Shown: positions 37,215 to 46,122 of the stretch, piece by piece
Layout of the letters: every line of letters begins with the position of its first letter
How positions within the stretch are numbered: position 1 is the first letter of the stretch
Assembly (NCBI RefSeq): GCF_900112005.1
Contig: NZ_FOKK01000003.1
Span: forward strand, 310,001-374,000
Length of the DNA stretch: 64,000 bases
From: Algoriphagus aquimarinus
Lineage (GTDB): Bacteria > Bacteroidota > Bacteroidia > Cytophagales > Cyclobacteriaceae
Direction: 5' to 3'
Notes under the pieces: generated by a model
The model's database searches: none
Told to the model about the DNA's origin: nothing
Seen by the model: only the letters and a program-made list of their open reading frames with translations
Program-made: the position numbers and the translations under genes

Positions 37215-38331
37215 TAAAAAAGAATACCTCCGTCACGGAATCTTATTTATCGCCACTCTTATTTCCACCACTCTTGCAGGAGCAGAGTGGGTATATGGGA
37301 AGTCAGTGTTGGGAGAAGGGGAGAGCCTCCTTACTTGGGAGTATTTCTGGATGTCCATGGCCTTCTCGATCCCTTTTATAGGGATTTTGCTTATTCACGA
37401 GTTGGGACATTTTTTTACTGCGATATATCATAAGGTGAAGTGTACACTGCCATTTTTTATTCCAGGCTGGTTAGGGTTTATAGGGATTCCAACCATTGGT
37501 ACCTTCGGAGCTGTGATTCAGATGAAAGGTTTTGTCAACAGCCGAAAGAAGTTCTTTGACATAGGTGTAGCCGGACCATTGGCTGGATTTGTGGTAGCAT
37601 TGGTGGTGTTAGTTTATGGCTTTACTACCCTTCCCGAGCCAGATTACATCTATTCAGTGCATCCAGAGTATGCTGATCCAGATTTTCAAGGATATGAAGA
37701 AGGGGCACTTGATTTTGAACTTGGGAATAACTTACTATTCTGGGGCCTAGGAGAGGTTTTCGCTGATCCTGATCGCATGCCAGCTATGTCTGAAGTAATT
37801 CACTACCCGTATTTATTTGCTGGCTTTCTCGCCTTATTTTTCACGGCCTTGAATCTTCTTCCCATTGGACAGCTGGATGGCGGCCATGTGATTTTTGGCC
37901 TATTTCCGAAGCGTCACAGAGAGATCTCATTGGTAGCTTACGTTCTGTTTATTGGCTATGCAGGAATGGGAATGATTAGCCCATATTCGCCCGTGGAAGA
38001 TCTAATGCTATGGATTCCGTTGTATGTAGGGTTCCTGTTCATTTGCTTTACTAAATCAGGACTCAGTTTAAAGAATAGGATCACTCTTGTATTGTCTATT
38101 GCAGCTCTGCAATATGCCGTTGCTTTTGTTTTACCAGGAGTTCATGGATATCAAGGATGGCTATTTTACGGCTTTTTGCTAGGTAGAATAATGGGCGTTA
38201 GACATCCTGAAGTTTCTGGTTTTCATGAATTGGATACCAAGAGAAAAGCGCTGGGGATACTAGCCATTGTAGTTTTTATTCTATGTTTTTCTCCAGAGCC
38301 ATTCATATTTGCAGAAGGATCGGACTTCTAA
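37207..38331 (+). CDS. Site-2 protease family (M50) membrane metalloprotease
   Basis: 374 residues with about seven hydrophobic segments. Zinc motif HELGHFF (His64, Glu65, His68) lies in a membrane helix, and the third ligand is in LPIGQLDGGHVIFG. It begins with TLAGAEWVYGK, typical of a Bacteroidota/Chlorobi/cyanobacterial M50 subgroup that lacks a PDZ domain. It cleaves membrane substrates within the bilayer; the substrate is unknown. It overlaps the HAD gene by 8 bases, so co-expressed. Confidence 0.9.
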   Translation: MYSKKEYLRHGILFIATLISTTLAGAEWVYGKSVLGEGESLLTWEYFWMSMAFSIPFIGILLIHELGHFFTAIYHKVKCTLPFFIPGWLGFIGIPTIGTFGAVIQMKGFVNSRKKFFDIGVAGPLAGFVVALVVLVYGFTTLPEPDYIYSVHPEYADPDFQGYEEGALDFELGNNLLFWGLGEVFADPDRMPAMSEVIHYPYLFAGFLALFFTALNLLPIGQLDGGHVIFGLFPKRHREISLVAYVLFIGYAGMGMISPYSPVEDLMLWIPLYVGFLFICFTKSGLSLKNRITLVLSIAALQYAVAFVLPGVHGYQGWLFYGFLLGRIMGVRHPEVSGFHELDTKRKALGILAIVVFILCFSPEPFIFAEGSDF

Positions 38332-38471
38332 TTATAAGGGGATTCTAAGAGAAAAGGATTGGAAAATTGGCACTTCTTCCGACTGAATCTGGATATACGA
38401 AGTCGGGCACTTGACGATCCCGTTTATTATCAGGGCTTTTTTCGCCTAGCGTTTAAAAAAATGATTATGGC

Positions 38472-38498
38472 ATAAAAAAGACTCCCCGAAGGGAGTCT
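38472..38498 (-). terminator. Terminator of the rhodanese operon
   Basis: AGACTCCC(C)GAAGGGAGTCT hairpin (38479-38498), followed on the minus strand by a T run (A run at 38474-38479). It lies 18 bases past the rhodanese stop. Confidence 0.85.
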
Positions 38499-38516
38499 GT
38501 CATTAAAAAGAGCTTC

Positions 38517-38813
38517 TTATAAGTTTCTATAAGCTAAGATGCCGCCTGTAGTATTTCGAACTTTCGAAAATCCTTTGGTCTCCAGGAATTTTTTTGCGTT
38601 CATGCTTCTGGCGCCAGAACGACAATGAACTACTATTTCAGTGTCTTTATAATCTTCTAGCTCCTCAAGTCTAGTTGGTAAATCGGCCAAGGGGATATTT
38701 TTTGCTCCCAAGTTGTCATCTTCATATTCCCATTCTTCACGAACGTCAAGGAATACGAATTTTTCATTATTATCCAATCTGGATTTCAGGTCTTCTACAG
38801 TTATATCTTCCAT
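38517..38813 (-). CDS. Rhodanese-like sulfurtransferase
   Basis: 98 residues, a single rhodanese domain: FVFLDVREEWEYEDDNLGAK, then the catalytic loop VVHCRSGARS with Cys64. The CRSGAR loop is the GlpE/PspE-like six-residue type acting on sulfur rather than phosphate. Cytosolic, no signal peptide. It is the last gene of the three-gene PASTA / T9SS protein / rhodanese unit, 4 bases after the preceding stop. Confidence 0.92.
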   Translation of the reverse strand: MEDITVEDLKSRLDNNEKFVFLDVREEWEYEDDNLGAKNIPLADLPTRLEELEDYKDTEIVVHCRSGARSMNAKKFLETKGFSKVRNTTGGILAYRNL

Positions 38814-38817
38814 ATTA

Positions 38818-40653
38818 TTATTTAACTAAAATTCTGTATGAATGCATCCCGGTTTCTGTACTCAAATTGAGAACGTAGACGCCTGGACGCTGTCCAATAA
38901 AATTAACAATTTCTCCTTTAGATGAAAGTTGACGCTCAAGAAAAATCTCTCTTCCAAAAGAATCAAAGATTCTTGCTTGGCTAAATCTACCTTCTAGGTT
39001 AAGTAGTGTTTCTACAGGGTTTGGATATATCAGAATGTGGTCAGCTGGTATGGAGGCTTCCTCAAAAGGAACATCTATACTTACATGAGGTCTGATCATC
39101 AATGAGCCGCGTACCTCCTCATTTTGAGCCCAAGCGCCCACTACGTTATAAAATAACTTATCTCCAGAATCATTTACCTTATCCAGTCCTACATGGATGA
39201 AATCATTCGTGTACTGAGCAAAACCTATGTAGAAGTCTCCATCTACTTTAATATTGGTATCGAGAGAGTAGTAAAGAAATTCTTGTCCTGCTTCTTTAAC
39301 AGCAATCAAATCCTCTCTTGTAAATATAGGATCTGCGTCCAGATCCTTCCAAACTTTGATGTCTATAGCTTGATTAGCTTGCCTAGGATTAGTGAAATTG
39401 ATAGAAATTCCTTTGAGGAATACTTCCTTAGGCGTCGTGTATTTGACAGCTAATTGGCCAGATCGTTGGTTGATGCCGGCAGCATAATCAGCGGAACCAT
39501 TATCATAGGCAAAATAGTCTAAGAGTGGAAAGGAAGACCTTACCGTATCGTTCAGCTCATAATTAACACTGGAGAAAAAGGTGGTGTCTCCTGATTTTAC
39601 TTCGTAAAGTAGCCCATCACCGGATGTAATTGAAGAAATGATTTCTATGGTAGTTTCATTCTTCGGAACAGGTATTTCTTCAAATTTTCTGCTTTCAAAT
39701 ACTCTTCTTTCCAGGGCATTTGGAACTGGATTGAAAGGTGTATTGAGGTTGATAGGAGTGGTGGTCATTGTGGAAGGATCTCTGAGCACGATAGAATATT
39801 CCATCGCTCTAAATCGATTTTCCAGATTGTAGAATTCATTTTGGACAGAACTCCAAAGACCTTTTTGGTTATCAGCTAGAAGCACAAAAGGGTAGGCGCC
39901 ATAATCTCCGATTCGAAGGTAATTTATGCGGGTAAGACTTCTGTCTTTGTAATCAAGAGTAGTGGCTGTTCTGCCGTCATTTAAATAGATGTAGTCAATC
40001 AGCCAGCTATCAAATGGACCAGATTGTCTTCCTTGGGAAAAGAAGCGAAACTGGAAATTAGCGTGTTGCCAAGCTGGTAGAATCTTAATGATTTCTTGAG
40101 CGAAAGCGGTTCTGTTTAGAGCTACTCCACCTGTTTGGCTCCAAATCGTCACCCAACTTCCTTGAGGATTAAGAATTTGTAAAGTCAACTCATCGCTTTC
40201 GTCTGGAAGCTCTGCTCTTCCTCCAGCCTGCCAAAAGAAGCTTAAATAAAGACTTTCGCTGTTAGATGTATTTAGAGAGCTTAAGTCAAATGGCTTCGAG
40301 GTTATATAGTCCGTTTCTCCCTGATCAGTTTGTGTGACAGAATATGGATTGCCATTTGCAGCTACACCATCAAGCAGCACCATGCCGATTGACGGTGCAT
40401 TCAAACCAATGGTTTCAGTATAAGAAGCTCCACTTAGAGTCCACTTAAGGGTGTCTATACCTTGTGAAAAATCATCCCAAAATGGGATGACGTTATTTTG
40501 TAAAATTCGTGCGTTTTGTTCTCCTAAACTGTAATTTTTGATTTTTTGCTGTTGAACCGGACCAAACTCCACCAATTGGCCATGAGCCAAAGTCGATATG
40601 AAAAGGGCTACGAATAGCCCAGTCATTCGAAGTATATGGTGTGTTTGGAGCAT
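38818..40653 (-). CDS. Secreted protein with type IX secretion sorting domain
   Basis: 611 residues. Signal peptide near residues 1-25, then beta-rich jelly-roll-like regions (SLYLSFFWQAGGRAELP, FFSQGRQSGPFDSWLIDYIY). The C-terminal T9SS type A domain begins ILIYPNPVETLLNLEG and ends GVYVLNLSTETGMHSYRILV with terminal Lys. It is exported and probably anchored at the cell surface. No catalytic motif seen. It lies 5 bases after the PASTA gene and 4 before the rhodanese gene. Confidence 0.88.
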   Translation of the reverse strand: MLQTHHILRMTGLFVALFISTLAHGQLVEFGPVQQQKIKNYSLGEQNARILQNNVIPFWDDFSQGIDTLKWTLSGASYTETIGLNAPSIGMVLLDGVAANGNPYSVTQTDQGETDYITSKPFDLSSLNTSNSESLYLSFFWQAGGRAELPDESDELTLQILNPQGSWVTIWSQTGGVALNRTAFAQEIIKILPAWQHANFQFRFFSQGRQSGPFDSWLIDYIYLNDGRTATTLDYKDRSLTRINYLRIGDYGAYPFVLLADNQKGLWSSVQNEFYNLENRFRAMEYSIVLRDPSTMTTTPINLNTPFNPVPNALERRVFESRKFEEIPVPKNETTIEIISSITSGDGLLYEVKSGDTTFFSSVNYELNDTVRSSFPLLDYFAYDNGSADYAAGINQRSGQLAVKYTTPKEVFLKGISINFTNPRQANQAIDIKVWKDLDADPIFTREDLIAVKEAGQEFLYYSLDTNIKVDGDFYIGFAQYTNDFIHVGLDKVNDSGDKLFYNVVGAWAQNEEVRGSLMIRPHVSIDVPFEEASIPADHILIYPNPVETLLNLEGRFSQARIFDSFGREIFLERQLSSKGEIVNFIGQRPGVYVLNLSTETGMHSYRILVK

Positions 40654-40658
40654 GTAGC

Positions 40659-41399
40659 TTAAAAATTATTCTTAGCGATCCACAGATCTATTAATTCGCC
40701 GGTTTTTACTTGCACTGACGCAGGAGGAGTTTGTCTCAAGACTTTTCCTGCTCCCACAGAATCAGTATCAAGATAGTATTTATTACCAACTCTTAAGCTT
40801 GATCCTAAAATCAAGAATTCAGCATCTACCTCATCCATACCTTTAAGATCAGGAACAGCAAGAATCTGATTGCCTAATCCGTCACCCACTACCAAGTCAA
40901 TTCTGGCACCTTTGGGTATTTCAAATCCTTCTCGCACAGTGACACCGCGGTATTTTTGCTCCAGCACCACATTGATACCGATATCTGGAACGTAAACAAT
41001 GTCGCCACGCTCAAGTCCCATGTTAGCCAAAATCTCCTGCACATTTTTCAGAGGAGTGTTGACCAAATTAGGCATTTTAAGCATAGGAGGATTTCTAGCA
41101 TTTAGAGTTAGGTAAACAGTTTTACCACTTTTTACCTGTGCATTTGCTTCCGGAATTTGTTTGAGCACAGCAAAAGGCTTCAGATCAGTATTGAAGCCAG
41201 AGTCAAGGGAGACTTCGTATTGAAGGCTTGCCCGATCCAAGATGTCGATGCTTTCATCGAATGTATATCCGGATAAATCAGGTACAGAGACCGATTCCCC
41301 ATGATTGGTGTACATAGGAAGGTACATTTTCAAAAAAAGGAAACCCAGTAGAACTGCTATTCCGGAAATTACTAGAAGGTTAATTATGATCTTTTTCAA
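40659..41399 (-). CDS. Membrane-anchored triple-PASTA protein
   Basis: 246 residues. One N-terminal membrane helix (about 5-26), then three PASTA domains: SVPDLSGYTFDESIDILDRA (about 37-107), MPNLVNTPLKNVQEILANMG (about 113-183) and AVPDLKGMDEVDAEFLILGS (about 186-245). Each domain ends in a QxPxA-like turn (LKQIPEANAQVKSG, LRQTPPASVQVKTG). PASTA modules bind muropeptides or protein partners. There is no kinase or transpeptidase domain, which is usual for this small Bacteroidota form. It is first in the operon. Confidence 0.92.
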   Translation of the reverse strand: MKKIIINLLVISGIAVLLGFLFLKMYLPMYTNHGESVSVPDLSGYTFDESIDILDRASLQYEVSLDSGFNTDLKPFAVLKQIPEANAQVKSGKTVYLTLNARNPPMLKMPNLVNTPLKNVQEILANMGLERGDIVYVPDIGINVVLEQKYRGVTVREGFEIPKGARIDLVVGDGLGNQILAVPDLKGMDEVDAEFLILGSSLRVGNKYYLDTDSVGAGKVLRQTPPASVQVKTGELIDLWIAKNNF

Positions 41400-41502
41400 A
41401 AGAGATGCTGAATGAAGTACCTGAGAAATTTTAATAGTTAAAGATAAGCGGGAAATTCAATCCTCACAACGTAGGATTCCTCTAAAACTGATGAAATCTA
41501 CT

Positions 41503-41541
41503 GGCAAAAAATAAGCCGAAGAGGATTTCTTCGGCTTATTT
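41503..41541 (-). terminator. Terminator of the M43 protease gene
   Basis: 14-base perfect stem AAATAAGCCGAAGA (41509-41522) and TCTTCGGCTTATTT (41528-41541) with a T run on the minus strand (A run 41506-41511). Confidence 0.9.
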
Positions 41542-41545
41542 GTGA

Positions 41546-44500
41546 TTAATTAATAATCAGTCTTCGAGTTTCCCGTATCGAATTACTCGAAATTTTTATA
41601 ATAAATACACCCTTAGAAAACAGTTGAGTGCTAAATGAATAAGTCTGGTTAAGTGTACCTGGATATTCAATTTCCTGAATTAAGGCTCCAGTACTTGAGA
41701 TCACCTGAATTGTTACATCCTCAAAATCAGGCAAGTTGAACGCAATATTGAATACTTCACGAGCAGGATTTGGGTACAGTACTGACATGCCCACAGCAGG
41801 AATTACCGGTTCAGGATTGGCATTTAGGAAAAGCTCGATGTTGTCCAAGTAAATTGGAGAATCTGAAACACTACCACCTTCAATTACGAAAGCAAGGCGA
41901 GCGTTTGTATTTCCGGGTCCAGCAAAATCACTAAGGTTTATAAACTTACGAACATAGTCACTAGCACTATTTGGATTGGCTTCGCCTACAGTTACTGTAG
42001 AAAGCTCTGACCCACTTGCTGCCCAAACTTCCGTGTAATTAGTTCCACCGTTTGTACTTGCAAGAATTTTCAAAGTAGTGGAAGTGCCAACTTGTCCGGC
42101 AGCTAAATCAAAGAAGATACTGGCTTGTTGGCTTCCTGAAAGATCAAAGACAGGTGTGCCTAACCAATACGAGTGCCCGGACGCACTGGTAGACAGCATT
42201 GCAACATTATTAGGTCCTTCACCAGATGAAATAGGAGTGATTTTCCAGGCCTCACTGTCTGATTCAGGATTTATGGTTTTCCAAGGATTTAGCGCACTGC
42301 TATTATTGAAGTTTTGTCTCCACGGCACTGGTACAGTGGTTGCATCTTCAATAATGTACCTAGTTAAGCTATCAGAGTTATTGCCGTTTTGGTCAAAATT
42401 TGGTGACGAAATCACAAATTTGAGACTGTTTTTACCAATTGAAGTTGATTTGCTTGTGGTGAGATTAAAGCTCTCACCTGGCGCAGCATTGGAACCACTT
42501 GCCACAAAGGTTTGCTTAGAACCACCATTAGTGGTTTTTGAAAACACAAAGCTTGATACAGGTAGATTTCCTGTATTGGTAATAGAAACTATTTCAGATT
42601 CATGTGTACCATTAGTGATTGGACTTGGAGCTAGCATATCATCTATTTCCAATTTATAAACGAATTCTTTATTAGGTATTATTCTAATATTTCGGATGTA
42701 AATATTATTGCCGAATCCATTCTCTGTGATGAAAGCTAAACGAACTGATCCTTGACTTGAATACTTGCTTAGATTTACTACCTCTGTTCTGAATTGATTA
42801 TTATTAGATGGGATAAATTCATCTAGAGTTACAGCAGTTGTTTGCAACTGTAGACTGTTTTTGTCATAAGGTGCATTAGCGATGTCAAACGTGTTTCCAC
42901 AATCCTGAGACAAGGCAACGATTAATCTATCAGCAAATCCAGACTGATCATAAGGTGCATATGCCAATTCAAATACGAGTTGTGCATCTGGATATTGTGT
43001 CAGATTTATAATTGGTGAGGTGTAATAGTCAAGCTGTCCTTGCGCTTCGTATTCGTAGTGTCGGATATAAACCAAATCCTGAGGAGTGCCTGAAATCGTT
43101 AGATTTCTTTTCTCCCAAGTCAATAATTGATCTGGGTTAGTAATTGTCCATGGAGACGGAAAAGTACTCAGATTTGACGTGTAAGGAAGATTTACCGCTT
43201 GCTCTAGAATAGGAGTGACAGTTCTGCTATTGTTCGTAGGGACGTTATCAGTGGCGTCATTGGCCTGAGTGATTCTGAACTCAATTGTATTGGTGCCTGC
43301 CACTAGACTAAATTCTTTGAAATTTAAAACAGCACTTTCTCCGGTGTTTATGTTGAAGGTAAATCTCTTCGATTCTAAGACTTCTCCATTTCTTCTTAGC
43401 TCAACTCGTCCGGAGGTCAATGTGTTTTTGCCTGCATTCAAAACCTCAATAGAAGGGTTGATCTGAGGGTCACATTCGAAGTTTCTAGGCTCAATTACTT
43501 TTGAAATTGCAAGATCATTATCTGCAAGTACAGGTTCCTGAGTGGCTCTGTTGTTGATTAAAGTGACTCTTCTTGGGCTATTTGCCAATACTATGTTAAA
43601 TCGCTCTACCTGTCCCTTTGTAAACAAGTTCATACATGCATCAGGAGTATAATCCATGTAATTTTGGATCATATCATTTGAGTTGCAACTAAAGCGAGTA
43701 GCATTTGGGCTACAGGTATTATTGGAATTGTCCTGCTCAGGTGTATCTGCTACGAAATCATCCACTCCGCAACCTCCGTCACCCCAGATATGTCTTAAGC
43801 CAAAGAAATGCCCTACTTCGTGCGTGGCTGTACGTCCTAAAGATGCTGATATTGCACTTCCACCAATGCCAAAAAACCTATAATCAATCACTACTCCATC
43901 CGTAATAGATGAAGTTGGAGCATTATTAAGTCCAGGTAAATCAGAAACAGGAAAAGAAGAGTATCCTATATATGGGCTCACCAAAGGGACTACATACATG
44001 TTCATGTACTCATCAGGATTCCACTGAATCAGCTGCCCGATAGTGGTAGCGTCTGTATTAGGATCATAGGAAGTTTTTGATCCTTTTGTACGTGTGATTC
44101 CATCGGTTGGTAATCCTAAAGGATCCTGCTTTGCAATTACAAATTCAATGTTTGTCTGGCCTGCAAAGGGTAGAAATGCTGTAGGAGTATTAGAAGCATC
44201 TGCATTTAACCTTTGAAAATCTTCATTAAGAATTCTAAGCTGTTCTACAATTTGGGAAACGGGAACATTGGTGCGCAGTCCAACAGGATCGCCGTTGTGT
44301 ATCACATGGACTACTACTGGTATTAGGATTGGCTCAGCATTGATTTTGGCTAGGATTTGAGGCTGACTGGTTTTGTCCTCTATCTTCTCATTGATCCATT
44401 TTTCGAAATAAGGTTTTGTGCCAAAATAGCCCAATTCCTTTTCCATTTTTTGTTCCAAGATCTCATGACCACATTTCTCTCGATGTGTATGTGTAGTTGA

Positions 44501-44614
44501 CTGGTCAGTGATATCAAAGGTTTGGAATTGCTGCGCAAAGCCTGTTGAAAACACAAAAAGCGCTCCCAGTAGGAGCATACTGGCTTTGTCAAAAATCCGG
44601 AAACCTTTTTTCAT
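41546..44614 (-). CDS. Secreted M43-family metalloprotease with T9SS sorting domain
   Basis: 1022 residues with signal peptide (to about 28) and a propeptide. The M43 (pappalysin-like) catalytic domain, about 90-350, has zinc motif HEVGHFFGLRH (His265, Glu266, His269, His275) and a CGVDDFVADTPEQ segment. The downstream part (about 370-930) is CARDB/jelly-roll-like repeats. The C-terminal T9SS domain starts LYPNPAREVFNIAFNLPD and ends near GVFIIKISSNSIRETRRLII. It is an extracellular protease, likely cytophaga-type. NifU/Mrp lie directly upstream on the same strand, with a 10-base gap before this gene. Confidence 0.93.
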   Translation of the reverse strand: MKKGFRIFDKASMLLLGALFVFSTGFAQQFQTFDITDQSTTHTHREKCGHEILEQKMEKELGYFGTKPYFEKWINEKIEDKTSQPQILAKINAEPILIPVVVHVIHNGDPVGLRTNVPVSQIVEQLRILNEDFQRLNADASNTPTAFLPFAGQTNIEFVIAKQDPLGLPTDGITRTKGSKTSYDPNTDATTIGQLIQWNPDEYMNMYVVPLVSPYIGYSSFPVSDLPGLNNAPTSSITDGVVIDYRFFGIGGSAISASLGRTATHEVGHFFGLRHIWGDGGCGVDDFVADTPEQDNSNNTCSPNATRFSCNSNDMIQNYMDYTPDACMNLFTKGQVERFNIVLANSPRRVTLINNRATQEPVLADNDLAISKVIEPRNFECDPQINPSIEVLNAGKNTLTSGRVELRRNGEVLESKRFTFNINTGESAVLNFKEFSLVAGTNTIEFRITQANDATDNVPTNNSRTVTPILEQAVNLPYTSNLSTFPSPWTITNPDQLLTWEKRNLTISGTPQDLVYIRHYEYEAQGQLDYYTSPIINLTQYPDAQLVFELAYAPYDQSGFADRLIVALSQDCGNTFDIANAPYDKNSLQLQTTAVTLDEFIPSNNNQFRTEVVNLSKYSSQGSVRLAFITENGFGNNIYIRNIRIIPNKEFVYKLEIDDMLAPSPITNGTHESEIVSITNTGNLPVSSFVFSKTTNGGSKQTFVASGSNAAPGESFNLTTSKSTSIGKNSLKFVISSPNFDQNGNNSDSLTRYIIEDATTVPVPWRQNFNNSSALNPWKTINPESDSEAWKITPISSGEGPNNVAMLSTSASGHSYWLGTPVFDLSGSQQASIFFDLAAGQVGTSTTLKILASTNGGTNYTEVWAASGSELSTVTVGEANPNSASDYVRKFINLSDFAGPGNTNARLAFVIEGGSVSDSPIYLDNIELFLNANPEPVIPAVGMSVLYPNPAREVFNIAFNLPDFEDVTIQVISSTGALIQEIEYPGTLNQTYSFSTQLFSKGVFIIKISSNSIRETRRLIIN

Positions 44615-44624
44615 TAAAATCTAA

Positions 44625-44873
44625 TTAAGCAACAGTTAGGTTTACGGCTTCTACTCGTACGATTTCTGGAATTGCACGCTTAATAGCTTCCTCTACTCCA
44701 GCCTTAAGTGTCATGGTAGACATTGGGCAGGTACCACAGGAACCTAATAATTCTAATTTTAGAACCATGTCATCAGTTAGTTCTACTATTCTTACATTGC
44801 CTCCATCTGCTTCCAGATAAGGGCGAATTGTATCTAGTGCAAATTCTATTTGTTCTCTAAGTTCTGGTTGCAT
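44625..44873 (-). CDS. NifU C-terminal-domain Fe-S scaffold protein
   Basis: 82 residues, comprising only the NifU-C (Nfu) domain: IRPYLEADGGNVRIVELTDD, LLGSCGTCPMSTMTLKAGVE with the cluster ligands Cys46 and Cys49, and EEAIKRAIPEI. It assembles or transfers [4Fe-4S] clusters as a dimer. It lies 4 bases after the Mrp gene, so the pair is an Fe-S maturation operon. Confidence 0.95.
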   Translation of the reverse strand: MQPELREQIEFALDTIRPYLEADGGNVRIVELTDDMVLKLELLGSCGTCPMSTMTLKAGVEEAIKRAIPEIVRVEAVNLTVA

Positions 44874-44877
44874 AATG

Positions 44878-45972
44878 TTAAGCTTTAATTTCTACTACCT
44901 CGGTCTTACCCTTAGAAGCATTTCTTATGGCAATTTGTCTAGCGATCTCTTCAGCTAGCTTCATGTAAGATTCTTGTGTGATTCCATCTTTAAGTACTGC
45001 AGGGTAGCCTGAATCTCCGCTTTCTCTAATACTTTGTACAATCGGAATTTCTCCCAAAAACGGCACATCGTATTTTTCAGCTAATTTTCGTCCCCCTTCT
45101 TTACCAAATAGGTAGTACTTATTGTCCGGTAATTCTTCTGGCGTAAAATAAGCCATATTTTCAATAACACCTAAGATAGGTACGTTAATTTGAGGCTGTC
45201 GAAACATCGATAATCCCTTATTAGCATCTGCTAAAGCAACTTTCTGTGGAGTAGTCACAATCACTGCGCCTGTGACAGGAACTGTCTGCACCATAGTTAG
45301 ATGGATATCGGAAGTTCCAGGAGGTAAATCAATCAGTAAGTAATCTAACTCACCCCAATCCACATCAGAAATAAACTGCTTCAAAGCGGAACTAGCCATA
45401 GGGCCTCTCCAAACAACTGCACTGTCCACTGGCGTTAAAAATCCAATTGACATCAACTTCACACCATATTGCTCGATAGGGATGATGATATTCTTTTCAC
45501 CTACCTTTTTTATTGCAGGTTGCTCAGCCTCTACATTGAACATGGTAGGAATGGATGGGCCTGAAATATCCGCATCGATCAATCCAACTTTTGCTCCAGT
45601 TTTAGCTAAAGAAACGGCAAGGTTTACAGCAGTAGTGGATTTACCAACTCCGCCTTTACCCGATGCGATTGCAATGATGTTTTTTACTTGAGGCAAAACA
45701 GGCGCTGCCTCTCTTACCGTAGTAACTTCGGAAGTCATAAATAAATCCCATTCTGGCTCCTTGCCAAAATCTTCCTCTAAAGCTTCTAAGCAATTATTTT
45801 TAATTACTTCTTTTAGGGGACAAGCTGGAGTAGTGAGAACTACATGGAAGCTGACTTTATTACCGTTGATTTCTATCTTTTGTATCATTCCCAAAGTCAC
45901 CAGATCCTTCTTTAGATCGGGGTCTTGTACTCGGGAAAGTGTTTTCAGGATATTATCCTTAGTTAACTGCAT
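44878..45972 (-). CDS. mrp: Mrp/ApbC/NBP35-family P-loop Fe-S carrier
   Basis: 364 residues. N-terminal MIP18/DUF59 domain (about 1-90: ILKTLSRVQDPDLKKDLVTL, TTPACPLKEVI), then a deviant P-loop GKGGVGKSTTAVNLA (about 108-122), DADISGPSIPTMF, DLPPGTSDIHLTM and TTPQKVAL. The CxxC that most Mrp proteins carry after ENMSYF is missing; here ENMAYFTPEELPDNKYYLFG fills that position, a form I associate with Bacteroidota. It carries Fe-S clusters for apo-enzymes and is co-transcribed with the NifU-C gene. Confidence 0.93.
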   Translation of the reverse strand: MQLTKDNILKTLSRVQDPDLKKDLVTLGMIQKIEINGNKVSFHVVLTTPACPLKEVIKNNCLEALEEDFGKEPEWDLFMTSEVTTVREAAPVLPQVKNIIAIASGKGGVGKSTTAVNLAVSLAKTGAKVGLIDADISGPSIPTMFNVEAEQPAIKKVGEKNIIIPIEQYGVKLMSIGFLTPVDSAVVWRGPMASSALKQFISDVDWGELDYLLIDLPPGTSDIHLTMVQTVPVTGAVIVTTPQKVALADANKGLSMFRQPQINVPILGVIENMAYFTPEELPDNKYYLFGKEGGRKLAEKYDVPFLGEIPIVQSIRESGDSGYPAVLKDGITQESYMKLAEEIARQIAIRNASKGKTEVVEIKA

Positions 45973-46098
45973 GTGGTGAATGTTGTAATTTTGCGCAATT
46001 TAGAGCTTAAAGACTTCTAAATAAAGAATGAATTAAATCTATTGTACTTCTGAACTAGATGAAACCTCAGAAAGTTCTCATTTTTTGGATAGAGCGCT

Positions 46099-46106
46099 TA
46101 ACTTTG
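46099..46106 (+). promoter_or_regulatory. Candidate -7 element of dnaG
   Basis: TAACTTTG matches TAnnTTTG exactly, 17 bases before the dnaG ATG, which would give a very short leader. No TTG at -33. Confidence 0.38.
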
Positions 46107-46122
46107 CCTCATTCATTTTCCT

